Notes: a model not told the origin generated them from the letters alone. A stretch of 6,247 nt of DNA from Candidatus Syntropharchaeum sp. (GCA_016782355.1 JADHYP010000081.1:1-6247), one strand, 5' to 3'; numbered from the stretch's first letter, positions 1 to 5,012 are shown. A program made the numbers and translations.

Positions 1-56
1 ATTACGGAAGTAGAAGTGACGCAATCAGAGATATAATAAAGCGTGGAGCGGTGTAT
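1..56 (+). repeat. Diverged direct duplicate of 3475-3530 (RHH helix-2 coding segment)
   Basis: Bases 1-56 align without gaps to 3475-3530 with 9 mismatches, most of them at third codon positions. Similarity at protein level continues about 30 bases further. This is therefore a gene duplication under coding constraint rather than a mobile repeat. Both copies have the same orientation, about 3.4 kb apart, and flank the V4R and secreted-protein genes. Confidence 0.8.
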
Positions 57-101
57 CTCAGGATGAGTTATCCACTGTGCCAACGCAGCTTGGACGCTTG
101 A
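1..101 (+). CDS. Ribbon-helix-helix (CopG/MetJ-like) protein, 3' fragment cut by the window edge
   Basis: The frame beginning at base 3 reads YGSRSDAIRDIIKRG, then a short tail ending in SLDA and TGA at 99-101. This is the second helix of an RHH DNA-binding domain (the SRSDAIRDII motif is characteristic). The first strand and helix lie left of the window. It is a clear paralogue of the complete RHH protein at 3396-3668: 21 of 28 residues match from YGSRSD to the Arg after YPL, and 47 of 56 bases match between 1-56 and 3475-3530. After the shared YPL the two diverge, and this copy stops about 11 residues after YPL whereas the other continues for about 40. Such proteins bind operator DNA as dimers and often regulate their own operon. 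Whether the gene is intact upstream cannot be seen. Confidence 0.8.
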   Translation, partial: YGSRSDAIRDIIKRGAVYLRMSYPLCQRSLDA

Positions 102-155
102 GATCTGCCTGCTAAGATGTGTGAATACAAATAGATAGATACAAGAGAGGAGGTT

Positions 156-201
156 GGGAGGCTTGAAGAAGACTCAGCCTCTCTTCCTTCTTTTATTTTT
201 T
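156..201 (+). terminator. Probable terminator of the left-edge RHH gene: hairpin plus T-rich tract
   Basis: GAGGCT at 158-163 pairs with AGCCTC at 176-181 across a 12-nt loop. The stem can be extended by a G-T pair (157/182) and a G-C pair (156/183). It is followed by a pyrimidine-rich stretch with T4 at 191-194 and T6 at 196-201. It lies 55 nt after the RHH stop codon. Archaeal termination depends mainly on the T-tract, so the T-run is the stronger part of the evidence. It competes with the reading of this segment as the start of a small gene at 163-282. Confidence 0.45.
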
Positions 202-282
202 GCTGCCTGCTGTGGCTGCATGTATTTGTTGAATGTAGAGCAAAATATGCATGGGCAGAACATGGCTCTGCGGATTACTTAA
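163..282 (+). CDS. Possible 39-residue secreted or lipoprotein-like mini-protein
   Basis: A TTG start at 163 follows GGAGGT (149-154) with an 8-nt gap, which is a good ribosome binding site. The product begins with two lysines, has a hydrophobic run (PLFLLLFFAA), then CCGC and a short polar tail ending at TAA 280-282. This is the layout of a signal peptide with a lipobox-like FAAC. Against it, the hydrophobic residues come from the T-rich tract that may be a transcription terminator (156-201), and any T-rich tract in this frame encodes Leu and Phe. The stop is 2 nt from the end of the convergent minus-strand gene. It could be a real small protein, the 5' remnant of a longer secreted protein, or chance. 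No family is recognised. Confidence 0.25.
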   Translation: MKKTQPLFLLLFFAACCGCMYLLNVEQNMHGQNMALRIT

Positions 283-284
283 AA

Positions 285-929
285 TCAAATCGTAGAATAT
301 TTTTTCGCGTAATCTCGTAGCTTATCTGGGGGAGCCATGACAAATTTGCAATTCTTATCGCCTTTAGCGATGCAAGCTATTTCTTCTGCGTCAAGTTTTA
401 TACCATAGCTCTCCTCGCACCATCCTGCCGAATACCCTGCATTCAGATTGCAAACGCAAATCTTTGACTTCCCCTCCATTTTAAGCTGCATTTCTGCTTC
501 GAATGAATGCGGATGATTATATACTAAAAGGTAGTTATCGTCTGGTGAAGGATGGCTTTCCGGAAGTAATTCAACGAAAGCAAAGCCAGAGTAGTTGAAA
601 TGTATTGGACCTGGTCCAAGTCTTTCATCTGGATGTTTTAGTCCAAACTTCTCATGAAATCCTTTAGCATCAGACCTGCCGATAGCTTTCCCAAATTCAT
701 AGACAAGTACCTCAGTTCCTTCTGTGCCATAGATTTTTTCTGCAACCTTTCTGATCCAGTAGCCCAGCACCTCAGCTCTAACCAGCATGTATCTATCGCC
801 ACTAATTGTTCTAACTGCCTTTGTTGGATCATGTTCCTGTTTTGCAAAAAACACCTCAACCAGCTTCTCCGCCCTAAGAAATATCGGTTCTAACTCCTTT
901 GGACACCTAACTGATACAAGTTTCTCCAT
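285..929 (-). CDS. Standalone V4R-domain sensor protein (XylR_N + 4-vinyl reductase domain)
   Basis: The 214-residue product carries an N-terminal XylR_N-like part (about residues 40-115; SGDRYMLVRAEVLGYW, then an EFGKAIGRSDAKGF-like segment) and a C-terminal V4R domain (about 125-205). The V4R part shows the expected NAGYSAGWCEES stretch followed by LDAEEIACIAKGDKNCKFVMAP. Cysteines at about 158, 160, 171, 186 and 194 are candidates for metal binding, as proposed for V4R domains. In known families this module binds small hydrophobic ligands, as in XylR/DmpR-type activators or BchJ-like proteins. No AAA+ or DNA-binding domain is attached, so the protein would have to act as a ligand-binding partner; the ligand is unknown. 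It is cytosolic: no signal peptide or membrane segment is present. The start at ATG 929-927 is preferred over GTG 938-936 because the GTG lies inside the Shine-Dalgarno site. The gene is convergent with 163-282 and divergent from the secreted-protein gene at 1311. Confidence 0.87.
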   Translation of the reverse strand: MEKLVSVRCPKELEPIFLRAEKLVEVFFAKQEHDPTKAVRTISGDRYMLVRAEVLGYWIRKVAEKIYGTEGTEVLVYEFGKAIGRSDAKGFHEKFGLKHPDERLGPGPIHFNYSGFAFVELLPESHPSPDDNYLLVYNHPHSFEAEMQLKMEGKSKICVCNLNAGYSAGWCEESYGIKLDAEEIACIAKGDKNCKFVMAPPDKLRDYAKKYSTI

Positions 930-935
930 TTTCAA

Positions 936-941
936 CACCTT
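936..941 (-). promoter_or_regulatory. Ribosome binding site that decides the V4R start
   Basis: On the minus strand AAGGTG (941-936) matches the archaeal Shine-Dalgarno core and lies 6 nt before the ATG at 929-927. The alternative in-frame GTG start (938-936) is itself the end of this site and has no site of its own, so the protein probably lacks the three extra residues MLK. Confidence 0.6.
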
Positions 942-961
942 ATTATTTTATTTCTCTCCCC

Positions 962-972
962 TTTAATATATA
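962..972 (-). promoter_or_regulatory. Possible TATA box of the V4R gene
   Basis: On the minus strand 972-962 reads TATATATTAAA. Its centre is about 25 nt upstream of the Shine-Dalgarno region, which would place the transcription start at about 940-945 with a very short leader. The tract is AT-rich on both strands, so orientation is not certain. No clear purine-rich BRE is visible next to it. Confidence 0.35.
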
Positions 973-1022
973 CCGTTGAGTCATATGTGACCCCGGATTT
1001 ATGATAGCATCTATGTCTATAA

Positions 1023-1106
1023 ATAGGTGATGCTCTTGTCAAGAAATTAGTTGAGTGGATAGAGAAATCGCAGGGTAAAGTGGAAGATTTAAGCTTCAAA
1101 CATTAG
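1023..1106 (+). pseudogene. Probable 3' gene remnant, followed by a T8 terminator-like run
   Basis: The frame from 1023 reads, without a usable start, IGDALVKKLVEWIEKSQGKV and then EDLSFKH before TAG at 1104-1106; a TAA at 1020-1022 closes the frame upstream. The sequence has the composition of a real amphipathic helix plus strand rather than random intergenic DNA. A run of eight T at 1112-1119 sits directly behind the stop, as expected for the 3' end of an archaeal gene. The pattern helix - EWIEK - GKVEDLSF resembles the C-terminal end of some ABC-2 type ABC ATPases, which usually continue into a PSLEDVF-like motif; here the frame stops just before that. The family assignment is a weak inference, and chance cannot be excluded for 27 codons. 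Confidence 0.35.
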
Positions 1107-1193
1107 GAAAGTTTTTTTTACAAGATTTGTTTTCAGTAAGACTTAGCGATAGATAGCTATATATATCAATATTTAACACCACTTAATTTTATG

Positions 1194-1213
1194 TTTTTCG
1201 GTTTTGCGAAAAA
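1194..1213. promoter_or_regulatory. Perfect 7-bp palindrome next to the promoter: candidate operator
   Basis: TTTTTCG (1194-1200) and CGAAAAA (1207-1213) are perfect inverted repeats around a 6-nt centre. A third CGAAAA follows at 1215-1220 and reaches the TATA-like box at 1223-1229, where it could also act as BRE. A repressor or activator bound here would contact the promoter directly. The RHH protein encoded downstream is one possible ligand, but nothing in the sequence proves this. Confidence 0.4.
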
Positions 1214-1214
1214 T

Positions 1215-1251
1215 CGAAAAGCTTAAATAGGGAAACTTCCATATTTATAAA
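1215..1251 (+). promoter_or_regulatory. Archaeal promoter candidates for the secreted-protein gene
   Basis: CGAAAAGCTTAAATA (1215-1229) fits an archaeal BRE followed by a TATA box; the start of transcription would be near 1250, giving a leader of about 60 nt. A second box, TTTATAAA (1244-1251), would place it near 1275. A third AT-rich box at 1281-1289 would give an almost leaderless message, which disagrees with the Shine-Dalgarno site at 1295-1299. A small GGAA/TTCC inverted repeat (1231-1240) lies between the first two. Which box is used cannot be decided here. Confidence 0.5.
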
Positions 1252-1310
1252 CAGGTTCGTTGTAAAAAATGCGGGCCTTAAGATATAAAAAGCAGAGGTA
1301 AAAAGAAAAG

Positions 1311-2660
1311 ATGAAAAAAGAAGAAGCAAAAACGAAAGCAAAAGCGTTGGTTGTGCTCGGAGCGTTTCTCCTGAGCGTTTTTTCAGTCGCCGCAGTCGCG
1401 GGTCAGGCAGCGCCGCCGCAACCGGTACTCCACTTCGGAGCTATCGTGGTAGGGTTGGAAGCGGGTGTCGCTGGTCAGGCATCGCAGTCACTGCAGCCTG
1501 CGCCGGAAGTAACACCCGAACAAAGCATAGAAGAGCAGCAAGTGGATTACAAAATATTGCAAATCTCGCCGAAGCACGAGTGGTTCGAGCTAAAACCCGG
1601 CGGTGAAAAAGAGTTTACAGTGAAGGTAAAAAACAAGGACGAAGAGGCGGTATCCATAAGTCCACGCATTGAGGTTCAACCGTTTGGAGAATATTTTGTA
1701 GAAGAAGAATGGATAACAGTTGAACCAGGCAGCGCAGAGATAAAGGCGGGGGACGAGCAAGAATACACCGTTACAGTGAAAATACCAGAAGATGCGGAAA
1801 TCGGTCATTACAGCGCACAGGTCGTGTTCACTAATGATACGATGCCAACACCGTATCCAGCACCGTTCCCAATGTACGTGAACTCGTTAATGTTTTCAGT
1901 TCACGTTTGGGAACCGCCGAAGATAGTGGTACAGCCACAACACATACATGACAGGGTAGAAGCGGGACAGAGCCAGGAGTATGAGATACAGTTTGAGAAC
2001 AAAGGCGACAAAGCGATTGCGATAAGTCCGGAAATTGGTGGCGGAGACCGATGGCATGGACCTTTCGAGAATATGATTCCCGAGGGTTGGCTGACGATAG
2101 ATGCGCCTGCGAAAGTTGAGGCGAACTCGAAGGTGACGGTAAGGGTGACGGTGAATGTGCCAGTGGATGCGAAAGGGAGGTATGAGGGTGGCATCAACTT
2201 GAACATAGATGACCCCTCAATAGAGCGATGGGACCAGGAAGTTCATATTGGCTTAGAAGTATGGAAACAGCCCACAACGCCGTTCCGAGAAGATTTCACC
2301 GTGAAACAGGGGGAGAAGTTCAGCGTTGTGGTCACTGCCAGACAGCATGCATACGATAGATATGGTGGAGGAGTGGAAGAAAAAGAAGAACCTTCTTTCG
2401 ATGTTGCACTGATACAGGCAACTCTTGGGGGAGGAAAACTGACACCAGAGCCATCAAAGACGGTGAAAACAGGAGAGGTAAGTCTGGGCATGGATTATTT
2501 ACCGCCCTGGGAAGCGTCAAGCGAGGGGATGTATCACGTGATGAGCACGGAGTACAGTGAAACATACGAGATAACTAACGCAACAGGTGGCGTCTGGACG
2601 CTGGAGATACTGCCGAGGAACGCAGAAAGATTTGAGTACACAATAGAGATAGGGGAATGA
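1311..2660 (+). CDS. Secreted surface protein with two tandem NEW3-like Ig-fold domains
   Basis: The 449-residue product starts at ATG behind GAGGT (1295-1299, 11 nt away). Residues 1-30 form a signal peptide: lysine-rich start, hydrophobic core 12-30, and a likely cleavage near AVAG or GQA. A Pro/Gln-rich linker follows to about 78. Two homologous beta-sandwich domains are at about 80-175 and 203-300. They share a strand pattern ending KNKDEEAVSISP in the first and ENKGDKAIAISP in the second, then a W-[IL]-T-[VI] strand, then TVTVKIPEDAEIGHYSAQ and VRVTVNVPVDAKGRYEGG. This layout is typical of NEW3/COG1470-type extracellular modules. A C-terminal beta-rich domain (321-449) ends in WTLEILPRNAERFEYTIEIG. 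No C-terminal anchor or sorting signal is seen, so the protein is either released or held by a partner such as the anchored protein encoded next. Expression may be uncoupled from downstream genes by the hairpin at 2654-2690. The function is likely structural or binding; the partner is unknown. Confidence 0.87.
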   Translation: MKKEEAKTKAKALVVLGAFLLSVFSVAAVAGQAAPPQPVLHFGAIVVGLEAGVAGQASQSLQPAPEVTPEQSIEEQQVDYKILQISPKHEWFELKPGGEKEFTVKVKNKDEEAVSISPRIEVQPFGEYFVEEEWITVEPGSAEIKAGDEQEYTVTVKIPEDAEIGHYSAQVVFTNDTMPTPYPAPFPMYVNSLMFSVHVWEPPKIVVQPQHIHDRVEAGQSQEYEIQFENKGDKAIAISPEIGGGDRWHGPFENMIPEGWLTIDAPAKVEANSKVTVRVTVNVPVDAKGRYEGGINLNIDDPSIERWDQEVHIGLEVWKQPTTPFREDFTVKQGEKFSVVVTARQHAYDRYGGGVEEKEEPSFDVALIQATLGGGKLTPEPSKTVKTGEVSLGMDYLPPWEASSEGMYHVMSTEYSETYEITNATGGVWTLEILPRNAERFEYTIEIGE

Positions 2661-2690
2661 GCGAAAAGCTCATTCCTTTTTTTATTTTTT
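2654..2690 (+). terminator. Strong hairpin plus oligo-T terminator overlapping the stop codon
   Basis: GGAATGAGC (2654-2662) pairs perfectly with GCTCATTCC (2668-2676) around a 5-nt GAAAA loop. T7 follows immediately at 2677-2683, then A, then T6 at 2685-2690. The TGA stop of the upstream gene (2658-2660) lies in the left arm. It has the form of a bacterial intrinsic terminator; in archaea the T-tract alone can stop RNA polymerase. No TATA-like box is visible between it and the next gene at 2720, so downstream expression may depend on read-through. Confidence 0.75.
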
Positions 2691-2719
2691 GATAGGAGAA
2701 AGGAGGAAATAAAAAAGAA

Positions 2720-3403
2720 ATGATAGGTGCAAAGAAAATCGCAGCGGTAATTGCAGCAGTTGTGGTGGTTGCTGCCGTCGGTGTTTATTTAGCGCTGCCG
2801 ACAATCGAGCACGGGCTTAGTCCTGCACCCGATTCAGAGTTAGACCTGCCCACGAATGTGGAATTTTCCGGCACTGAACTCGAAGAAGAAACGAAAACGA
2901 GCATCGTATCGGAGGTTTTAGCTGAAATAATGCCTTATAGAAGCGTGAAGTACGATAAGATGAACATCTCAGCCATGAAGAATGGTGAAGACCATGACCT
3001 CAGGGTTACCTGCTTCTCAGATGCGTGCGAATACCCGGATGTCTATGATTTCACGTATTATGGTGCGAGTAAACAGTTAGTTCAAAACAGATACGTGCTG
3101 GAGGCGATACCGGCGGCTGAGAGAGCAAAGGCAATCTCAGTAGCACTTCAGAATGAAGAAGCTGCGAATCTGTTGAAGGGAAACAGTTTGGAAACCGTGA
3201 CGCTAACTGTTAGAAGAGTGCTTCCGGAGACCGCAGTGAAGTTTTACTTGCCAAAGACAATGCTCAGCGTTACGTGGACGAGGTTTGGAGATAATCCGGT
3301 GGTTGTTTCTGTTCTGGTTGACCCAGATGAGGGAAAGGCTGTGAAAGTGTGGAGTAATTTGGAAGTAGAAAATAAAGGAGGTGAAAAGGGAAAAAATGAA
3401 TGA
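2720..3403 (+). CDS. Membrane-anchored protein of unknown function, possibly PepSY-like at its C-terminus
   Basis: The 227-residue product has lysines at 5-6 and a hydrophobic anchor at 7-26, which is a type II signal-anchor or an uncleaved signal peptide; the rest should face the outside. A Pro/Asp-rich linker (about 32-45) leads to a soluble domain with two close cysteines (98 and 103) that could form a disulfide. Residues 130-153 form an Ala-rich helix (PAAERAKAISVALQNEEA). Strands follow, ending in VSVLVDPDEGKAVKVW. A helix followed by strands with a final V-x-V-D-x-x-x-G-K-x-x-x-V is reminiscent of PepSY-type domains; this is a weak resemblance. The Shine-Dalgarno site AGGAGG (2701-2706) is 13 nt from ATG, a wide gap, but there is no other in-frame start. 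The gene ends 8 nt inside the RHH gene, so the two are translationally coupled. Confidence 0.75.
   Translation: MIGAKKIAAVIAAVVVVAAVGVYLALPTIEHGLSPAPDSELDLPTNVEFSGTELEEETKTSIVSEVLAEIMPYRSVKYDKMNISAMKNGEDHDLRVTCFSDACEYPDVYDFTYYGASKQLVQNRYVLEAIPAAERAKAISVALQNEEAANLLKGNSLETVTLTVRRVLPETAVKFYLPKTMLSVTWTRFGDNPVVVSVLVDPDEGKAVKVWSNLEVENKGGEKGKNE
3376..3383 (+). promoter_or_regulatory. Shine-Dalgarno site that decides the RHH start
   Basis: AGGAGGTG is a full match to the archaeal anti-Shine-Dalgarno complement. The in-frame GTG at 3381-3383 is part of this site and so is unlikely to be the start. The next in-frame start, ATG 3396, lies 12 nt behind it across an A-rich spacer. The wide gap matches the spacing at 2720 (13 nt) and 1311 (11 nt). 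Confidence 0.6.
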
Positions 3404-3668
3404 AAAAAATTTGGTAGAAATGCAAATACCGGTAGAAGAAGTAGAAAATATAGATGAACTCGTTAGAGCGGGATATTATGGAAGCAGAAGCGATGCAATC
3501 AGAGATATAATCAGGCGCGGAGCGGTTCATGTTAGGGCAAGATACCCGTTACACGCAAGGAATGAAAACCGAAAGGGACTGGTAGAAGAGAAAGAAACGG
3601 CGAAGAAGAATCTGGCGCCAGCATTAACAGCCGACGTCAAACATATATACGAAAAACATCCTGTATAG
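3396..3668 (+). CDS. Ribbon-helix-helix (CopG-family) transcriptional regulator with a C-terminal extension
   Basis: The 90-residue product has a standard RHH domain: the DNA-contacting strand at about 5-12 (NLVEMQIP), helix 1 at about 13-26 (VEEVENIDELVRAG), then YYGSRSDAIRDIIRRG as turn and helix 2. These proteins dimerise and insert the paired strand into the major groove. A basic, charged tail of about 45 residues (RARYPLHARNENRKG onward) is not part of the usual 45-55-residue domain and may bind a ligand, a partner or DNA. The ATG at 3396 is preferred over the GTG at 3381, which lies in the ribosome binding site; using the GTG would add five residues. It overlaps the upstream gene by 8 nt and is 15 nt from the next, so it belongs to this operon and may regulate it. 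A paralogue fragment lies at 1-101. The domain call is firm; the target is inferred. Confidence 0.88.
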   Translation: MNEKNLVEMQIPVEEVENIDELVRAGYYGSRSDAIRDIIRRGAVHVRARYPLHARNENRKGLVEEKETAKKNLAPALTADVKHIYEKHPV

Positions 3669-3683
3669 AATGGGAGGAAAAAA

Positions 3684-4277
3684 ATGATGGAAGTCTTGAC
3701 GAATCCGAACGAATTTTTTGAAGAACGGATGAAGGGGGAAGTGAGTTTGAGGATACCTGTGCTTATCGTCCTAGAGTTTAAAAATGGCGATAACCATCAT
3801 TCCGCCGCTTTGAGCGTGCCTTTGAACGTGACGGAGAGCAAAAAGAGTGCGGAACTCATCCTCACCGGGCTTGAAGTGGAATCCATGCCGGCAGCGATGA
3901 ACGTGTATAAAATCACTGGCGACATAAACAATGCAGGCTTAGAAGAGGCAAAGAGCGTGGTTATGAAGGTAGGCGATGCAGAAGGCATAGAAGCAGTGCA
4001 CCCTTACAAAGCTTATTTCGTGGGCTTGCTCAGCCCGGACGACTTCAGCAGTTTTGAACTCGACGTAAAAGTGTGCGAAAATGTGACTAAGGTGCCGCTT
4101 ATCATAGAATACAAGGACGAAGATGGAACTCTGTTCTCAAAAGCGGAATACGTTTCGATTGAACCTCATCAGGGAACGACAAGTTCTGGAGAAGTGCCTG
4201 TTTCGGTGGTGATTTTAGGGGTTGTGATTGCGATATTTGTTATTGGCGCGATTGCATACTCGTGGAAGAGGAGATGA
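3684..4277 (+). CDS. Apparent Yip1 / CARDB (COG1361-like) chimera with a C-terminal membrane anchor
   Basis: The 197-residue product is read from ATG 3684 (or ATG 3687) behind GGGAGG (3672-3677). Residues 1-30, including LTNPNEFFEERMKGEV and SLRIPVLIVL, look like the N-terminus of archaeal Yip1-family membrane proteins up to the beginning of their first membrane helix. At residue 31 (base about 3774) the sequence changes abruptly to a CARDB/COG1361-type beta-sandwich: NVTESKKSAELILTGLEVES, then YKITGDINNAGLEEAKSVVM, VGLLSPDDFSSFELDV and VPLIIEYKDEDGTLFSKAEY. A single membrane helix at about 173-193 and the terminal KRR form the usual anchor of such surface proteins. CARDB proteins of this type normally start with a signal peptide and are longer; here the signal peptide and the first part are missing, and the Yip1 helices are also missing. 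An in-frame deletion joining two neighbouring genes explains this best. It is uncertain whether the beta domain can still be exported. The stop overlaps the ATPase start. Confidence 0.72.
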   Translation: MMEVLTNPNEFFEERMKGEVSLRIPVLIVLEFKNGDNHHSAALSVPLNVTESKKSAELILTGLEVESMPAAMNVYKITGDINNAGLEEAKSVVMKVGDAEGIEAVHPYKAYFVGLLSPDDFSSFELDVKVCENVTKVPLIIEYKDEDGTLFSKAEYVSIEPHQGTTSSGEVPVSVVILGVVIAIFVIGAIAYSWKRR

Positions 4278-4936
4278 AAGTAGTGGAGCTTGTAGAGGTA
4301 ACAAAGGTTTATGAGCTTCCTCGCGGGAGCATAAAAGCGCTTGATAACGTGACTGCGAGCATAGAAGCCGGTGAGTTCATTTCTGTCATGGGTCCTTCGG
4401 GCTCTGGAAAGACTACTTTGCTCAACATCATCGGATGTCTGGACGTGCCGACAAGCGGTGAGGTCATCATAGGTAATGAAAAAGTTAACGGGCTGAGTGA
4501 TGACGAATTGACGAAGATAAGGCGAGATAAAATTGGATTCGTGTTTCAGCAGTTTAACCTTATACCTACGTTAACAGCGCTGGAGAACGTAGAGTATCCA
4601 ATGATACTGAAAGGCGTGAACGGGCACGAGAAACGAAGTAAGGGATTCTTGCGGTCCGTGGGATTGGATGAGCAACTGGGAGAGAACAAACCAAACGAAC
4701 TTTCAGGTGGCGAACAGCAGCGCGTTGCAATCGCGCGTGCACTGGCAAACGACCCGGATATAATTCTCGCTGATGAGCCTACGGGCAATTTGGACTCGAA
4801 GACGAGCAAGGACATCATGCAACTATTGAAAGCGACGAACGAGCGTGGGAAGACAATTATCGTAGTGACGCACGACCCGCTGGTTGCGGGCTATACGAGC
4901 AGGACTTTCAGGCTTGTGGACGGGAGGGTGATGTAA
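4274..4936 (+). CDS. ABC transporter ATP-binding protein, MacB/LolD type
   Basis: The 220-residue product contains all motifs of an active ABC ATPase: Walker [10 protein letters not shown] (about 40-48), Q-loop FVFQQFNL (about 89-96), signature LSGGEQQR (about 143-150), Walker B IILADEP (about 163-169) with DEPTGNLDS, and the H-loop VVTHD (His about 200). The TGNLDSKTS stretch and the length near 220 are typical of the MacB/LolD/FtsE group, which drives FtsX-like permeases in moving lipoproteins, peptides or surface proteins. ATG 4274 overlaps the upstream TGA (ATGA), which suggests coupling. GTG 4283, 9 nt after GAGGAG (4268-4273), is a real alternative and would give the family-typical start [15 protein letters not shown] 4262 is less likely. 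No FtsX/MacB permease follows in the window, so the ATPase must use a permease from elsewhere or be a remnant. It lies in the operon with the CARDB-like protein, which suggests a shared role at the cell surface. Confidence 0.93.
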   Translation: MKVVELVEVTKVYELPRGSIKALDNVTASIEAGEFISVMGPSGSGKTTLLNIIGCLDVPTSGEVIIGNEKVNGLSDDELTKIRRDKIGFVFQQFNLIPTLTALENVEYPMILKGVNGHEKRSKGFLRSVGLDEQLGENKPNELSGGEQQRVAIARALANDPDIILADEPTGNLDSKTSKDIMQLLKATNERGKTIIVVTHDPLVAGYTSRTFRLVDGRVM

Positions 4937-4960
4937 CAAGAATTAAAGCGAATGAAAAAA

Positions 4961-4968
4961 AAATATAA
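4961..4968 (+). promoter_or_regulatory. Possible TATA box of the P-loop NTPase gene
   Basis: AAATATAA follows an A-rich stretch (4955-4963) and lies about 45-50 nt before ATG 5013. Transcription would start at about 4990, giving a leader of roughly 20 nt. No Shine-Dalgarno site precedes the ATG. That fits a separate short-leader message rather than coupling with the ATPase gene, which ends 76 nt upstream. Confidence 0.3.
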
Positions 4969-5012
4969 GTGATGGTTACAAATATTATTGATGTAAAATT
5001 TTTCAGATAAAA

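Larger units (their letters stand above)
930..1310. other. 381-nt divergent intergenic region between the V4R gene and the secreted-protein gene
   Basis: No complete gene is seen here on either strand. It contains, in order, the minus-strand leader and TATA-like tract of the V4R gene, a short imperfect palindrome (980-991, GTCA/TGAC arms), a plus-strand coding-like remnant (1023-1106) ending just before a T8 run (1112-1119), an AT-rich stretch around 1150-1170, a perfect 7-bp palindrome (1194-1213), and TATA-like boxes at 1223-1229, 1244-1251 and 1281-1289 for the downstream gene. The Shine-Dalgarno site for 1311 is at 1295-1299. Confidence 0.7.

Noticed and set aside
255..271. GCAGA/TCTGC hairpin as terminator of the minus-strand V4R gene
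   Set aside because: The stem is only 5 bp and the minus-strand sequence behind it has just a short T4 run, so support is too weak.
638..893. Open frames at 638-859 (minus) and 654-893 (plus)
   Set aside because: Both overlap the well-supported V4R gene in other frames and show no family motif.
1006..1034. 6-bp inverted repeat AGCATC/GATGCT around a TATA-like CTATAAATAG
   Set aside because: Six base pairs with a 17-nt centre in AT-rich DNA are easily due to chance, and no start codon follows in the frame that would use this promoter.
1590..2565. Four minus-strand open frames of 72 to 101 residues (1590-1808, 1901-2206, 2243-2491, 2332-2565)
   Set aside because: They lie wholly antisense to the secreted-protein gene, lack ribosome binding sites and domain features, and have the Cys/Ser/Phe-rich look of shadow translations.
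3270..3530. 86-residue minus-strand open frame rich in Phe and Tyr
   Set aside because: It is antisense to two overlapping coding genes; the aromatic residues come from the A-rich spacer around 3385-3410.
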